NCBI GenBank assembly: GCA_027327685.1
Contig: DAHVYL010000031.1
Coordinates: forward strand, 1 to 7,283
Source: Candidatus Woesebacteria bacterium
Lineage (GTDB): Bacteria > Patescibacteriota > Microgenomatia > UBA8517
Direction of reading: 5' to 3'
Length of the DNA stretch: 7,283 bases
The position numbers and the translations under genes were made by a program. The notes under the pieces are model-generated. The model saw only the letters and a list, made by a program, of their open reading frames with translations, was not told the origin of the DNA and did no database searches. This document shows positions 6,166 through 7,283 of the stretch, piece after piece (position 1 is the first letter of the stretch; each line of letters begins with the position of its first letter).

Positions 6166-7283
6166 AGACAATTGGGTTTATCTTATCGGTGCGGTTCTTG
6201 TTTTGGTTCTTTTTTCTTTGAGATTTGTAAATCTCACGGCTCTTCCTGTCTTTGCCGATGAAGCCATTTATATCCGCTGGGCCCAGGTCATGAAGGCCGA
6301 AGAGACTCTGAGATTTTTACCCCTTTCGGACGGAAAACAACCCCTTTTTATGTGGATGGTAATTCCGTTTTTGAAGTTTATTGAAAATCCTCTCATAGCC
6401 GGAAGATTGGTATCCGTCGTCTCGGGTTTTGGAACAATGATCGGTGTTTCTTTTTTGTCATATCTTTTATTCAGAAGTAAAAAAGCTGCCTTGGCCGCCT
6501 CAGCTATCTATGCGGTTTCCCCATTCTTCTTTTTCTTTGACAGGATGTCTCTGGTAGATTCTCTTCTTACCATGTTTGGCGTTTGGACATTCATTTTTGC
6601 GTATCTGGCATTTACCAAGACAAGATTGGACTTTGCGATGATAGCCGGCTTTTCTTTGGGAGGAGCCTGGCTTACCAAATCCTCTGCTCTTTTCTTTGTC
6701 CTGATGCTTCCGACGCTCTGGTTTTTTGTCGGTTGGCAAAAGGAATTCAGGAAAAATATTCCTGTTTTTCTCAAGACCCTGTTTTTAACCATTGTTATAT
6801 TGGTCATCGGTTACGGTTTTTACAACATCCTTCGTCTTGGTCCGAACTTTCATTTGATAGCTTCCAGAAATTTGGACTATGTCTATCCGATCAATCATTT
6901 TTTGGTTAGGCCCTTTGATCCTCTTAAGACATTCCTTCTTGCATCATGGCAGTGGTTGATGATGATGGGAACCGGTTCCTTGATGATTCTTGGTTTGGGA
7001 GGGTATTTTGTTAACTTAAGGAGAAATTGGAAAACACTTTTGGTTCTGACTATTTGGTTTTTGGGACCGATTGTTGTTCAGTCGGAATTTGCCAAAGTTT
7101 TTACCGCCCGTTATATTCTTTTTACAATTCCGTTTTTAATTATTATCGCTTCCTCGGCATTTTTGGATGAACGCAGAAATGTATCAAAGGTTTTGACAGT
7201 GATATTGGCATTTTTTATTAGTCAATCATTGGTTTTTGACTATCAGCTTTTGGTTAGTCCCGACAAAGCCAATTTGCCCAGAA
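6149..7283 (+). CDS. Multi-pass membrane glycosyltransferase, GT39/GT83 (PMT/ArnT)-like, 3' end outside the window
   Basis: The reading frame stays open from ATG 6149 to the right edge: 378 codons plus one base, with no stop. The protein starts MKKFLKDNW, followed by a first membrane helix (about 10-27). The first outer loop then has FADEAIY (35-41), where D37-E38 matches the acidic catalytic pair of PMT/ArnT enzymes, and DGKQPLFMW (61-69), like the K-P-P segment of this group. DRMSLVD (131-137) fits the second conserved loop. Around ten hydrophobic segments follow to residue 365. Members of this family take a sugar from a polyprenyl-phosphate carrier and act on the outer face of the membrane; the acceptor may be lipid, glycan or protein. 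Family members usually have 450-600 residues, so the C-terminal part is missing. The start overlaps the previous gene by 17 bases. The next in-frame ATG (residue 48) would remove the D-E pair, so 6149 is preferred. Confidence 0.85.
   Translation, partial: MKKFLKDNWVYLIGAVLVLVLFSLRFVNLTALPVFADEAIYIRWAQVMKAEETLRFLPLSDGKQPLFMWMVIPFLKFIENPLIAGRLVSVVSGFGTMIGVSFLSYLLFRSKKAALAASAIYAVSPFFFFFDRMSLVDSLLTMFGVWTFIFAYLAFTKTRLDFAMIAGFSLGGAWLTKSSALFFVLMLPTLWFFVGWQKEFRKNIPVFLKTLFLTIVILVIGYGFYNILRLGPNFHLIASRNLDYVYPINHFLVRPFDPLKTFLLASWQWLMMMGTGSLMILGLGGYFVNLRRNWKTLLVLTIWFLGPIVVQSEFAKVFTARYILFTIPFLIIIASSAFLDERRNVSKVLTVILAFFISQSLVFDYQLLVSPDKANLPR

Noticed and set aside
6583..6909. 108-residue + strand open frame
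   Set aside because: It is out of frame inside the membrane transferase that starts at 6149. The latter has the catalytic loops and membrane helices; this frame has no features of its own.

Overview
The window is a dense, one-directional block of cell-surface glycan genes. All eight protein genes lie on the + strand, and almost no DNA is left between them. The organism is most likely a bacterium of the Candidate Phyla Radiation (Patescibacteria), possibly Microgenomates. The grounds are the style of the proteins (short, compact GT2 enzymes in a long tandem run), the moderately AT-rich DNA, the very tight packing with ATGA overlaps, and the scarcity of Shine-Dalgarno sequences. No marker gene such as rRNA or a ribosomal protein is present, so this placement is inferred. 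UGA acts as a normal stop codon, which argues against the recoded Gracilibacteria/SR1 lineages.

Layout: a 52-base leader carries a possible extended -10 promoter (38-46) right against the first start codon. Then come a WaaE-type GT2 (53-952), a WbbL-type GT2 (954-1889), a second, shortened WaaE-type GT2 (1894-2652), an Alg11-like GT4 (2660-3694), a class I SAM methyltransferase (3691-4344), a GT2 (4341-5237), a 100-base gap with an 11-base-period A-rich repeat (5238-5337), another WbbL-type GT2 (5338-6165), and a multi-pass membrane GT39/GT83-like transferase that runs off the right edge (6149-7283). The last gene has no stop codon inside the window.

How they may work together (inference): the six cytosolic transferases could add sugars one after another from nucleotide-sugar donors to a lipid carrier at the inner face of the membrane. 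The methyltransferase could modify a sugar or cap a chain. The membrane transferase could add a sugar from a polyprenyl-phosphate donor on the outer face. No flippase, polymerase, ligase or nucleotide-sugar synthesis gene is visible, so neither the product nor the export route can be named. The genes probably form one transcription unit. The only plausible break is the repeat-bearing gap before 5338, and no terminator is visible there.

I found no clearly new system. The points most worth a second look are the 17-residue gap in the nucleotide-binding half of the third gene, the possible leaderless start of the first gene, and the 11-base-period repeat.
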